NCBI RefSeq assembly: GCF_016429195.1 | Contig: NZ_JAELUF010000028.1 | Coordinates: 1-34,144 of the forward strand | Direction of reading: 5' to 3' | From: Brevundimonas sp. ASV9 | GTDB taxonomy: Bacteria; Pseudomonadota; Alphaproteobacteria; Caulobacterales; Caulobacteraceae | DNA: 34,144 nucleotides | Shown here: in pieces, positions 15,351 to 22,790 of the stretch | How positions within the stretch are numbered: position 1 is the first letter of the stretch | How the letters are laid out: each line of letters opens with the position of its first letter | The notes under the pieces: model-generated | The model's database searches: none | Seen by the model: the letters and a program-made list of their open reading frames with translations, nothing else | Told to the model about the DNA's origin: nothing | Position numbers and translations under genes: made by a program

Positions 15351-17144
15351 GTGCCGAGACGAGCGAAAGCGACTTCTGTCTCCGACGAAAAGATCGCGGT
15401 CTGGGCCTTTGTCCTGCAAAATATGGTTACTCCGCCCGCCGTACTTTACGGGAGTTGGGCGGCCGCCGGGCTGATCCTGGCGGCCCTCGGGCAGCCGTGG
15501 GTGGGGCTGGGGTTCGCCTTGGTCGGCATGGCGTTCGACGTCTGGGCGCAAGGGCGGGTCAGGCGATACCAGAAGGCTGAGGCGCCCGTCGCGGGCTGGC
15601 CCCCGCTGCTGATGGCCATCGTGGCGATCCGGTTCGCCCTGGGGGTGTCCGCGCCGCTGATCGCTTGGCTGATAAACCCGCGCGCCGATGTGATGCTGGT
15701 GGTGGTGCTGATCCAGGTGTGGTCGATCGGTGTGGCCTTTGTTCAGTTCAGCGCGGCGCCTCGGCTATTGGCGCTGGCGGCGGCGCCGATCTGCGCGACC
15801 GTGCTGGTCGTGATCTATCCCTCGCTGATGGGGCCGCACGGTCTGGCGGTGGCGGCGGCCTTCGTCATGCTGGCGACGATCCTGTTCATCATCTCGCGCG
15901 CGACCCACGCCCTGTGGTGCGATCTGTTCGCGGCGGACCAGCGCAACAAGGCGTTGCTGATGGACGTGCAGGCGGCGCATGAGGCGGCCGTGCTGGACCG
16001 CGACGCCGCCCGATGCGCGCGTCAGGAGGCGGACGAGGCCAATGCCGCCAAATCCCGTTTCCTGGCCAATATGAGCCATGAAATCCGCACCCCTCTGAAC
16101 GGCGTCATTGGCATGGCGCAGATCATGGCGGGCGACGCGCTGGAGGATCGACAGAAGGCGCGACTGGAGATTCTGGATCGGTCGGCCCACACGCTGCTGG
16201 ACCTGATCAACCAGATTTTGGACCTGTCGCGGATCGAAGAGGGGCAACTGGAGATCGTGCCCCAGCCCATCGATGCGGACGCCCTGGTGCACGAGGTGAC
16301 TGAGACGCTGCGGCCATTGGCCGAAAGCAAGGGCCTGACCTTCCACGTCGTGTCGACGGGCCTGAGATGGGTCAGCGCCGATCCGGTCCGGCTGCGTCAA
16401 ATCCTGTTCAACCTGCTATCCAACGCCATCAAGTTCACGGCGGAGGGGCAGGTGGCGTTGGATGTCGCGCGCACGGACGCCGGGGCGGTGTTCCGGGTGT
16501 CGGACACCGGGCGGGGCATACCGGCGGACCAGATCGGGCAACTCTTCACGCGCTTCGCCCAGATCGAGGCGGCGGCCGTCGACCGGCGTGACGGGGCCGG
16601 GTTGGGCCTGTCGATCGTGGCGACCCTGGTGGAGCTGATGGGCGGCCGGATCGAGGTGGAGAGCGAGGCGGGCGAAGGGGCGATCTTCGTCGTCACGCTG
16701 CCGCTGGCGCCGGCGCAACCTGTGAAGGCCGGCGAGGATGCGCTGGACGCCGAGCCGGAAAGGGCGCTGCGGGTGCTGGTCGCCGAGGATCACCCGGTCA
16801 ATCAGCAGGTGATCCGCGGCCTTCTGGGCCAGGTCGGGATCGAGGTCGAGATCGTCGATGACGGTCTTCAGGCGGTCGAAGCGACGCAAACGCGCGACTG
16901 GGACTTGATCCTGATGGATGTGCAGATGCCGAACATGGACGGTCCGACGGCGACACGGACGATCCGGCAACGCGAGGCCGACCAGGGGCTGGTCCGCACG
17001 CCGATCATCGCCCTGACGGCCAATGCGATGGTGGAGCAGGTCGAGAGCTATCTGGCGGCGGGCATGGATGCGGTGGTCAGCAAGCCTGTCGATCTAAAGG
17101 TTCTGCTGACCGCCATTTCCGACGTGATGTCCGCAAAGACCTAG
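15351..17144 (+). CDS. Membrane hybrid sensor histidine kinase with receiver domain
   Basis: This protein of about 597 residues starts with five or six hydrophobic segments (about residues 20-190), with no large periplasmic loop. A short coiled region (EAAVLDRDAARCARQEADEANAAKS) precedes the HisKA domain with His243 in NMSHEIRTPLNG. The ATPase domain has the N box NLLSNAIKFT, G1 DTGRGIP, F box FTRFAQ and G2 GAGLGLSI. A C-terminal receiver domain (about 468-595) has Asp523 in LILMDVQMPNMDG and the conserved Lys in VVSKPVD. The GTG at 15351 has GAGGA just upstream; an in-frame ATG at 15423 is the alternative. No partner regulator is adjacent. Its TAG stop overlaps the TAG of the convergent gene. 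Confidence 0.92.
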   Translation: MPRRAKATSVSDEKIAVWAFVLQNMVTPPAVLYGSWAAAGLILAALGQPWVGLGFALVGMAFDVWAQGRVRRYQKAEAPVAGWPPLLMAIVAIRFALGVSAPLIAWLINPRADVMLVVVLIQVWSIGVAFVQFSAAPRLLALAAAPICATVLVVIYPSLMGPHGLAVAAAFVMLATILFIISRATHALWCDLFAADQRNKALLMDVQAAHEAAVLDRDAARCARQEADEANAAKSRFLANMSHEIRTPLNGVIGMAQIMAGDALEDRQKARLEILDRSAHTLLDLINQILDLSRIEEGQLEIVPQPIDADALVHEVTETLRPLAESKGLTFHVVSTGLRWVSADPVRLRQILFNLLSNAIKFTAEGQVALDVARTDAGAVFRVSDTGRGIPADQIGQLFTRFAQIEAAAVDRRDGAGLGLSIVATLVELMGGRIEVESEAGEGAIFVVTLPLAPAQPVKAGEDALDAEPERALRVLVAEDHPVNQQVIRGLLGQVGIEVEIVDDGLQAVEATQTRDWDLILMDVQMPNMDGPTATRTIRQREADQGLVRTPIIALTANAMVEQVESYLAAGMDAVVSKPVDLKVLLTAISDVMSAKT

Positions 17145-18010
17145 TCGCGGAAGACCTGGACGCCGATCTCGCCGGCGGGCGTCAGCCAGGCGTGCTTCAT
17201 GCCCTGGCTGTTGAAGGGGGCGGCGATGTTTCCGGCGGCGTCCAGGGCGATCATGCCGCCGTCGCCGCCCATCTGACCGATCTCATCGATGACTGCCTGG
17301 GTCGCCTCGGCCAGCGACTGGCCGGCGGCGACGCGCCAAGCGACCTGGGCGGAGGCGGCGACGCGGATGAAATATTCGCCCTGGCCGGTGCAGGAGGTCG
17401 CGGCGTAGGCGTCCGCCCAGGTTCCGGCGGCGGGGATCGGAGTGTCGCCGACGCGGCCCGGCATCTTGCCGAAGACGCCGGCGGTCGAGGTGGCAGCGGC
17501 GAGACGGCCCTGGCTGTCCAGCACGCAGGCGCCGACAGTGCCGTGGCTGAGCGTGCCGGGTGGATGGTTGTCCTCACCCTTGCCCGCGCCGGTGAACCAG
17601 GCGGCCTCGTCGGCGATGAGCTCCAGCCCCTGGTCGTGGGCGAACAGGGCCGCGCCGTCGCCCGCCAGCATGATATGCGGCGTCTTCTCCATCACCGCGC
17701 GCGCGGCGACGACGGGGTTGCGGAAGCCTTGCAGGGCGGCGATGGCGCCTGCGCGTTTGGTCGATCCGTCCATGATGCTGGCGTCCAGCTCATAGGCGCC
17801 AGCGAGATTGGGCGAGGCGCCCTTGCCCGCGACGTAAAGACCGGAATCCTCCAGCATGACGACGGCGGCGGTGGCGACGTCCAAGGCGCTGTCGCCCGAC
17901 TCCAGCCGAACCTTCATGGCCTCGACCACCTCGTGCATATGCACGACCTCGGCGTCGTAGTTGCGTTCGCGCCGGGCGCCGGCGCCGCCGTGGAGGATGA
18001 GGGCGGTCAT
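17141..18010 (-). CDS. Isoaspartyl peptidase/L-asparaginase (Ntn-hydrolase, T2 family)
   Basis: This 289-residue cytoplasmic precursor autocleaves before Thr158 in SHGTVGACVLD, the conserved GTVG motif. Thr158 then becomes the N-terminal nucleophile of the beta subunit. LILHGGAGA at the N-terminus, the NLAGAYELDASIMDG block and GDGGMIALDAAGNIAAPFNSQGM near the C-terminus are family hallmarks. It hydrolyses isoaspartyl dipeptides and, more weakly, asparagine. It converges on the histidine kinase with a shared CTAG at the ends, and diverges from the quinone oxidoreductase gene. Confidence 0.94.
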   Translation of the reverse strand: MTALILHGGAGARRERNYDAEVVHMHEVVEAMKVRLESGDSALDVATAAVVMLEDSGLYVAGKGASPNLAGAYELDASIMDGSTKRAGAIAALQGFRNPVVAARAVMEKTPHIMLAGDGAALFAHDQGLELIADEAAWFTGAGKGEDNHPPGTLSHGTVGACVLDSQGRLAAATSTAGVFGKMPGRVGDTPIPAAGTWADAYAATSCTGQGEYFIRVAASAQVAWRVAAGQSLAEATQAVIDEIGQMGGDGGMIALDAAGNIAAPFNSQGMKHAWLTPAGEIGVQVFRD

Positions 18011-18109
18011 GTCGTCTTCCTGAGCCTTGTCTTTATCGCCTCTTTCAAACGGGCGTGGCGCTCTTTAGCGTCGCGATGAAGGCCGCGCCATGTCGGCCAA
18101 GGAGGAAAG

Positions 18110-19111
18110 ATGCGCGCTGTTCTGTCCAAGACGCCTGGTGGCCCCGAAACCCTGGTCGTGGAGGACGTGCTCGACCCGACGCCCAAGACCGGCGAGGTGA
18201 TCATCGAGGTCAAGGCGGTGGGGATCAACTATCCCGACACCCTGATCATCGAGGACAAATACCAGTTCCGGCCCGAGCGGCCCTTCTCGCCGGGCGCCGA
18301 AGTCGCCGGCGTGGTCGAGGCGGTGGGCGATGGCGTCAAGGGCGTGCGCAAGGGCGACCGGGTCATCGCCGTGCCGGGCTGGGGCGGGCTGGTCGAGCGG
18401 CTGGCGGTGCGGGCCGAGACGGTCATCCCCATCCCCGACGCCATGAGCTTCGAAGAAGCGGCGGCCCTGATCATGACCTATGGCACCAGCTACTATGCCC
18501 TGAAGGACCGGGCGCAGCTGAAGGCGGGCGAAACCCTCTTGGTGCTGGGTGCGGCCGGGGGCGTCGGCGCCGCCGCCGTCGAACTGGGCAAGGCTATGGG
18601 GGCCAAGGTGGTCGCCGCCGCCTCGACCAACGACAAGGTCGAGTTCGCGCTCGAATTGGGCGCCGACAACGGCCTGATCTATCCGTCGGGACCGATGGAC
18701 AAGGCGGCGCAGAAAGAACTGTCCGGCGAGTTCAAGCTGGCGACCGGCCGCGACGGGGCGGATGTGGTCTATGACGCGGTCGGCGGCGACTACGCCGATC
18801 CGGCGCTGAGGGCCATGGACTGGAACGGGCGCTATCTGGTGGTCGGCTTCCCGGCGGGCATTCCGTCCCTGCCGCTGAACCTAACGCTGCTGAAGTCTGT
18901 GTCGGTGATCGGCGTCTTCTGGGGCGCGGCGGTGATGCGCGATCCCAAGGCCCACGCCGCCAACATGACCGAACTGATGCAGATGTACGCGGACGGTAAA
19001 ATTCGGCCGCGCGTGTCGCAGACCTTCCCCTTGGAAAAGGCCGGAGAGGCGATCAAGGCCCTGGGCGACCGTCAGGCGCTGGGCAAGATCGTGGTGACGG
19101 TCGAGAGCTGA
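18110..19111 (+). CDS. NADPH:quinone oxidoreductase family protein (zinc-free MDR)
   Basis: This 333-residue medium-chain reductase starts with a GroES-like domain (INYPDTLIIEDKYQFRPERPFSPGAEVAGVV), followed by the Rossmann domain with GAAGGVGAAAVELGKAMGAKVVAAAS. No zinc-binding cysteine set is present, which places it with quinone oxidoreductases rather than alcohol dehydrogenases. It probably reduces quinones or enones with NADPH; the true substrate is unknown. A strong ribosome binding site, AAGGAGG, lies 5 nt before the ATG. Its stop is 4 nt from the stop of the convergent S41-type gene. Confidence 0.93.
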   Translation: MRAVLSKTPGGPETLVVEDVLDPTPKTGEVIIEVKAVGINYPDTLIIEDKYQFRPERPFSPGAEVAGVVEAVGDGVKGVRKGDRVIAVPGWGGLVERLAVRAETVIPIPDAMSFEEAAALIMTYGTSYYALKDRAQLKAGETLLVLGAAGGVGAAAVELGKAMGAKVVAAASTNDKVEFALELGADNGLIYPSGPMDKAAQKELSGEFKLATGRDGADVVYDAVGGDYADPALRAMDWNGRYLVVGFPAGIPSLPLNLTLLKSVSVIGVFWGAAVMRDPKAHAANMTELMQMYADGKIRPRVSQTFPLEKAGEAIKALGDRQALGKIVVTVES

Positions 19112-19115
19112 GACA

Positions 19116-20300
19116 TCAGGACGCCGGACACCGGAAATCTTCGCGCGGGACGCCCGATACGGACGACAGCCGCTCGGCGGGCAGCTTGATGGTCAGGCCT
19201 GAGTGCTCGAGCCGGAAGTTATAGATGGCGCCCAAAAGGCCGGCCATCGGGCAACCTGTGACCTGTGCGCCTTGGGCATCTAGACCCAGGGCGAGGCCCT
19301 CGCCCATGCTTCCGGTCCAGCGCCCGACCTTGACCCGAACCGCGCCGGCGTGATGGCGGCCGGGGCGGGGCAGCACTTCTTCGATCCACTGGCGCGGCAC
19401 GCCGGTCTCGCGCTCTTCCGACATCAGGCGGTGCACCTGATAAGGGCGGGCTTCGCTCACGAACCAACCCATGACCGCGCGTGCGACGACCGTGTTGCCG
19501 CCGCTGGGGGTGTCGGTCAAATCCAGGATGATCGTCTCGTTGCGGCGGGCTTGGGTCATGGCGGCGTCGAAGGCGGCGATGGTGCGGTCGTCGCCCAAGG
19601 AATCGTTGAAGGTTATGGTCAGGCCGTCACGTCCGCGCGTGGTCGTGATCGGCCCGGTGTCGGGGCGCGGCGCCGCATAAAGGTTGGGCAGCGCCAGCTC
19701 CCTTTGCGGACCGTCGCCGCGCTGGACCGTCAGGCGGCGCGGGCGGTCGCGGCGTCCCGCCGCCAGGACGCGCACGGCGTAGCCGGCGTCGGCGACCGAC
19801 TCCAGGCCCAGATCACGCCAATAGGCGGCGACGGCCTCGGCGACCGGGACGCCGTCGATCCGAACCAGCCGGTCGCCCGGCGCCACGTCGGCGGCCCGGG
19901 CCGGCGATCCCTCCCGCACGGCGGTCACGCGATAGGCGTCGCCCTCCGGCTCGACCCAGAGGTCGGCGTAGGTGGGCACGATGGCCCAGCTATCGGAAAA
20001 CGAACTGCCGGTGATGACATGGGCGTCCGCCAGCAACGCCAGTCGCCGTTCGGCATAGCGCAGCAGGGTGGTGCTGTCGTGAACCACATCAGCTTCGCCG
20101 CGCAGACGTTCAGTCATGGGCGCCTGGCCAAGCGGAAAACGATCCAGATAGGCGTAGTTGGCCGCGACCAACGCCTCGATGGACCGGGCATCGCTCCTGA
20201 AGTCTTCGGCTGTCGGCGCGCTTGTTTGGGCCAGGGCGGCAAGCGGCAGGCCGAATGCGGTGAGGGCGACGAACGGCGCCAGGCGCTTCAACAAGGACAT
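19116..20300 (-). CDS. Exported S41 family (C-terminal processing type) peptidase with PDZ domain
   Basis: This 394-residue protein has a signal peptide (cleavage after ALA, residue 24). A PDZ-like segment follows at about 115-200 (GSPARAADVAPGDRLVRIDGVPV). An S41 domain from about 225 carries ILDLTDTPSGGN in place of the usual DLRxNxGG strand-turn, and Ser331 in RWTGSMGEGLALGLD as the expected nucleophile. The Lys region of classical CtpA proteases (GxKTxGKG) is replaced by VTGCPMAGLLGA, so a Ser-Lys dyad is not evident. It is either an S41B-like enzyme or has reduced activity. Cysteines near 349 and 391 could pair in the periplasm. Confidence 0.82.
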   Translation of the reverse strand: MSLLKRLAPFVALTAFGLPLAALAQTSAPTAEDFRSDARSIEALVAANYAYLDRFPLGQAPMTERLRGEADVVHDSTTLLRYAERRLALLADAHVITGSSFSDSWAIVPTYADLWVEPEGDAYRVTAVREGSPARAADVAPGDRLVRIDGVPVAEAVAAYWRDLGLESVADAGYAVRVLAAGRRDRPRRLTVQRGDGPQRELALPNLYAAPRPDTGPITTTRGRDGLTITFNDSLGDDRTIAAFDAAMTQARRNETIILDLTDTPSGGNTVVARAVMGWFVSEARPYQVHRLMSEERETGVPRQWIEEVLPRPGRHHAGAVRVKVGRWTGSMGEGLALGLDAQGAQVTGCPMAGLLGAIYNFRLEHSGLTIKLPAERLSSVSGVPREDFRCPAS

Positions 20301-20356
20301 GGCCCAAGATTGAGTCTCGCCTGGTCACCAGACAACTGAATAATCGGTAAGCTGAG

Positions 20357-20755
20357 CTATTTCGCCTTCAGCCGCTGCACCGCATCCTCGGCCTGGTCGC
20401 GGTGGCGGCGTTTGATGTTGGCGCCGACCAAGGCCAGCAGGGCGGTGATGACGGCCGCGTCATCGGTATAGCCGATGCCCGCGAAGATATCGGGAATGGC
20501 GTCCACCGGCATGACGAAATAGGCCAGGCCCGCGAAGATCATGCCCTTGGCCGCCATCGGCGTCTGCGGATCGCGCGCGGCGTACCAGGCGGCAAGGGCC
20601 TGGTCCGCAAAGGGGATGCGGGCCGCCGTGCGCTGAATCTTGGGCCAGAAGCCCTTGGTCACGCGCGCCTCGTTGATCTTCACTACCGACGGCACGAGCG
20701 CCTTTTTCGGGTCAAGGACATCCGACGGATCGGCAGGTTTGGCTTTGGCGGTCAT
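20357..20755 (-). CDS. DUF1232 (YkvA-like) protein
   Basis: This 132-residue protein contains the DUF1232 core: a membrane-associated helical hairpin with YFVMPVDAIPDIFAGIGYTDDAAVITALLALV, where the PxDxIPD motif is diagnostic. Function unknown. It has no signal peptide. It lies downstream of nothing obvious on its strand and diverges from the SDR gene across only 55 nt, so their promoters must overlap or sit very close. Confidence 0.9.
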   Translation of the reverse strand: MTAKAKPADPSDVLDPKKALVPSVVKINEARVTKGFWPKIQRTAARIPFADQALAAWYAARDPQTPMAAKGMIFAGLAYFVMPVDAIPDIFAGIGYTDDAAVITALLALVGANIKRRHRDQAEDAVQRLKAK

Positions 20756-20810
20756 GGCCGCTAAATCCTCAAACGAAACTCAGGTTCACGACAATATAGG
20801 AACGATCAGG

Positions 20811-21593
20811 ATGAAACTCGACAACACCATCGCCGCAGTGGTCACCGGCGGCGCCTCGGGCCTGGGCGAAGGCACCGCGCGCGCCATCGCGGCGACGGGG
20901 GCCAAGGTCGCCCTGTTCGACCTGAACGCCGAAAAGGGCGAGGCTATTGCAGCCGAGATCGGGGGCGTCTTCTGCCAGGTGGACGTGACCGACGACGCCT
21001 CGGTCGCCGCCGCCTTTGAAAAGGCCCGCGCCGCCCATGGCCAGGAACGTTTGACCGTCAACTGCGCCGGCATCGCCACGGGCCAGAAGACCGTCTCGCG
21101 CAAGAAGGACACCGGCGAGATCAAGGCCCACGACATGGCCCAATTCGAGCGCACCGTGCGGGTCAATCTGTTCGGCACCTTCCGCGTTTTGTCGCAGTCG
21201 GCGGCGGGCATGGTGACGCTTGAGCCGATGGCGGACGGCGAGCGCGGCCTGATCGTCAACACCGCCTCCGTCGCGGCGCAGGACGGCCAGATCGGCCAGG
21301 CGGCCTATTCGGCGTCCAAGGGTGGCGTCTATGCGATGACCCTGCCGATCGCGCGCGATCTGGCTCAGGAAGGGGTGCGCTGCAACACCATCCTGCCCGG
21401 GATCATGTGGACGCCGATGATGGCCGGCATGGACCAGAAGATCCAGGACGCCCTGGCCGCCGCCATCCCCTTCCCCAGCCGCTTGGGCACGCCGGCCGAC
21501 TATGCGTCGCTGGTGCTGGAGCTGGCGCGAAACATCTACATCAACGGCGAATGCATCCGTCTGGACGGCGCCATTCGTCTGGCGCCGCGCTGA
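20811..21593 (+). CDS. SDR family 3-hydroxyacyl-CoA dehydrogenase-like oxidoreductase
   Basis: This 260-residue short-chain dehydrogenase has the cofactor motif TGGASGLG (residues 12-19), Asp37 after the second strand indicating NAD preference, and NCAGIA (84-89). The catalytic residues are Ser153, Tyr166 and Lys170 (YSASKGG). The insertion TGQKTVSRKKDTGEIKAHDM between NAG and the next helix is typical of the type II 3-hydroxyacyl-CoA dehydrogenase (HSD10-like) subgroup, so a role in fatty-acid or branched-chain acyl-CoA oxidation is likely. The frame opens at 20640, but the ATG at 20811 with AGGA 9 nt upstream gives the normal start. Confidence 0.92.
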   Translation: MKLDNTIAAVVTGGASGLGEGTARAIAATGAKVALFDLNAEKGEAIAAEIGGVFCQVDVTDDASVAAAFEKARAAHGQERLTVNCAGIATGQKTVSRKKDTGEIKAHDMAQFERTVRVNLFGTFRVLSQSAAGMVTLEPMADGERGLIVNTASVAAQDGQIGQAAYSASKGGVYAMTLPIARDLAQEGVRCNTILPGIMWTPMMAGMDQKIQDALAAAIPFPSRLGTPADYASLVLELARNIYINGECIRLDGAIRLAPR

Positions 21594-21641
21594 GGCGCGG
21601 GGGGCGTGAGCGGGACTTGATCGCTTTTTGCAAATTCTCTC

Positions 21642-21671
21642 TTGCAGGACCGATCAACCCTCCGCTATACG
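21642..21671 (+). promoter_or_regulatory. Promoter of the tRNA-Gly gene
   Basis: TTGCAG (21642-21647) and TATACG (21666-21671) are spaced by 18 nt, and the -10 context GCTATAC resembles the Caulobacter housekeeping element. The tRNA begins 40 nt beyond the -10, which leaves a short 5' leader for RNase P to remove. Confidence 0.6.
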
Positions 21672-21711
21672 CCCCCTCCTCGACGGGGAGCGCACCTAGC
21701 TCCTACGGAGT

Positions 21712-21786
21712 GCGGGCGTAGCTCAGTGGTAGAGCACAACCTTGCCAAGGTTGGGGTCGAGAGTTCGAATCTCTTCGCCCGCTCCA
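21712..21786 (+). tRNA. tRNA-Gly (anticodon GCC)
   Basis: A complete cloverleaf can be drawn. The acceptor stem is GCGGGCG (21712-21718) with CGCCCGC (21776-21782). The D arm is GCTC-AGTGGTA-GAGC (21721-21735). The anticodon stem is CAACC/GGTTG with loop TTGCCAA, anticodon GCC at 21744-21746. The T arm is GAGAG-TTCGAAT-CTCTT with one G-U pair. Discriminator T at 21783 is followed by encoded CCA. The gene stands alone, with its own promoter and a strong terminator. Confidence 0.98.
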
Positions 21787-21806
21787 AGTCGAGACGAATA
21801 AAATCA

Positions 21807-21841
21807 GGGGCCTGTCGGTTGCGGCAGGCCCCGATTTTTTT
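21807..21841 (+). terminator. Rho-independent terminator after tRNA-Gly
   Basis: GGGGCCTG (21807-21814) pairs with CAGGCCCC (21825-21832). Three further pairs close a GTTG tetraloop. Seven T residues follow at 21835-21841. The opposite strand also ends in a short T-rich stretch, so it may serve the leftward DUF3429 gene too. Confidence 0.95.
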
Positions 21842-21861
21842 GACCGCTGCCTGAGATGTTT

Positions 21862-22326
21862 TCAGATCAGTCCGGCGACGAGCGTCAGCGCGCCCAGGCC
21901 GATCGACAGCGGCGCGCGCAGCGCGAGCCAGCCCTCGGGCGTCAGACCGGCCGCCTTCAGCTTCAGATCGATCAGGACGCTGGCGGCGATGAAGACGCCC
22001 AGCATGACCAGCGACACGGCCGGATCGGAACCCGCCGCCCAGACGACGCTGGTCGCCAGCGCGAGAAGCGAGGGCGCCACAGAGGCGATCCAGACCCATT
22101 TGGGCGCCTTCAGGCCCGTCGCAGCCGCCAGTCCCCACCAGACGCCGCCTAGGAAGCTGAAGATTAGGGCGGCGTAGGCGTAGGCCAGGCCGAGGGCGGC
22201 GGTCTGCTGGTCAGCATCGCCTGCAAGAAGGACGGCGACCGCCGCCGCCTGGGGCAGCAGGCCGGCGAAACCCAGAACGCGGGCAAGCGGCGGCAAGCGA
22301 TGTCGGCCGGTGGATTCAATCGTCAT
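21862..22326 (-). CDS. DUF3429 domain-containing membrane protein
   Basis: This 154-residue integral membrane protein has about five hydrophobic segments. It shows the DUF3429 signature: LGFAGLLPQ at the first helix and YAALIFSFLGGVWWGLA in the third, where FLGGVxWG is diagnostic. Function unknown. The ATG at 22326 gives a short hydrophilic lead (MTIESTGRHRLPP). It converges on the tRNA-Gly terminator and diverges from the DCC oxidoreductase gene across 95 nt. Confidence 0.9.
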   Translation of the reverse strand: MTIESTGRHRLPPLARVLGFAGLLPQAAAVAVLLAGDADQQTAALGLAYAYAALIFSFLGGVWWGLAAATGLKAPKWVWIASVAPSLLALATSVVWAAGSDPAVSLVMLGVFIAASVLIDLKLKAAGLTPEGWLALRAPLSIGLGALTLVAGLI

Positions 22327-22421
22327 CGGACACCTGTCGAGGCGGGTTGCGATCCAGACTGTAGAGGACGGCCGTATAGGATGGCGAGCCCGTTCGCCGT
22401 CGCCGAGAGCCTTCGCCCGTC

Positions 22422-22778
22422 ATGACTCCCTTGCTCGTCTGGTATGATGGCGGCTGTCCCCTGTGTCGACGCGAGATCGCCCTGATGCGCCGGCTGGATC
22501 GACGCGGCGCGATCCGCTTCGTCGATGTGTCGGATGGTCAGACAAGCTGCCCGCTGGATCGCGAGACGCTGCTGGCGCGATTCCACGCGACGGAGAACGG
22601 AAGACTGCTGTCGGGCGCGGCGGCGTTCGCGGCGATGTGGCGGGCGATCCCGCTGTTGCGGCCGCTGGGCCTGGCCGCACGCATCCCCTCAGTCCTTGCG
22701 GCGTTGGAGCAGGCGTACCGGGTGTTCCTTCGCCTGCGTCCTCGACTTCAGTCTCTCGCTCGCAAATGGGCCCGGTGA
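22422..22778 (+). CDS. DCC family thiol-disulfide oxidoreductase (DUF393)
   Basis: This 118-residue thioredoxin-fold protein starts with the DCC motif YDGGCPLCRREI, with Cys12 and Cys15 forming the CxxC site. It has no signal peptide and therefore works in the cytoplasm or at the membrane face. Its substrate is unknown. The stop lies 12 nt before the photolyase ATG, so the two genes are almost certainly one transcript. That pairing may point to redox care of the photolyase cofactors (inference). Confidence 0.9.
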   Translation: MTPLLVWYDGGCPLCRREIALMRRLDRRGAIRFVDVSDGQTSCPLDRETLLARFHATENGRLLSGAAAFAAMWRAIPLLRPLGLAARIPSVLAALEQAYRVFLRLRPRLQSLARKWAR

Positions 22779-22790
22779 TGGGAATAACGC

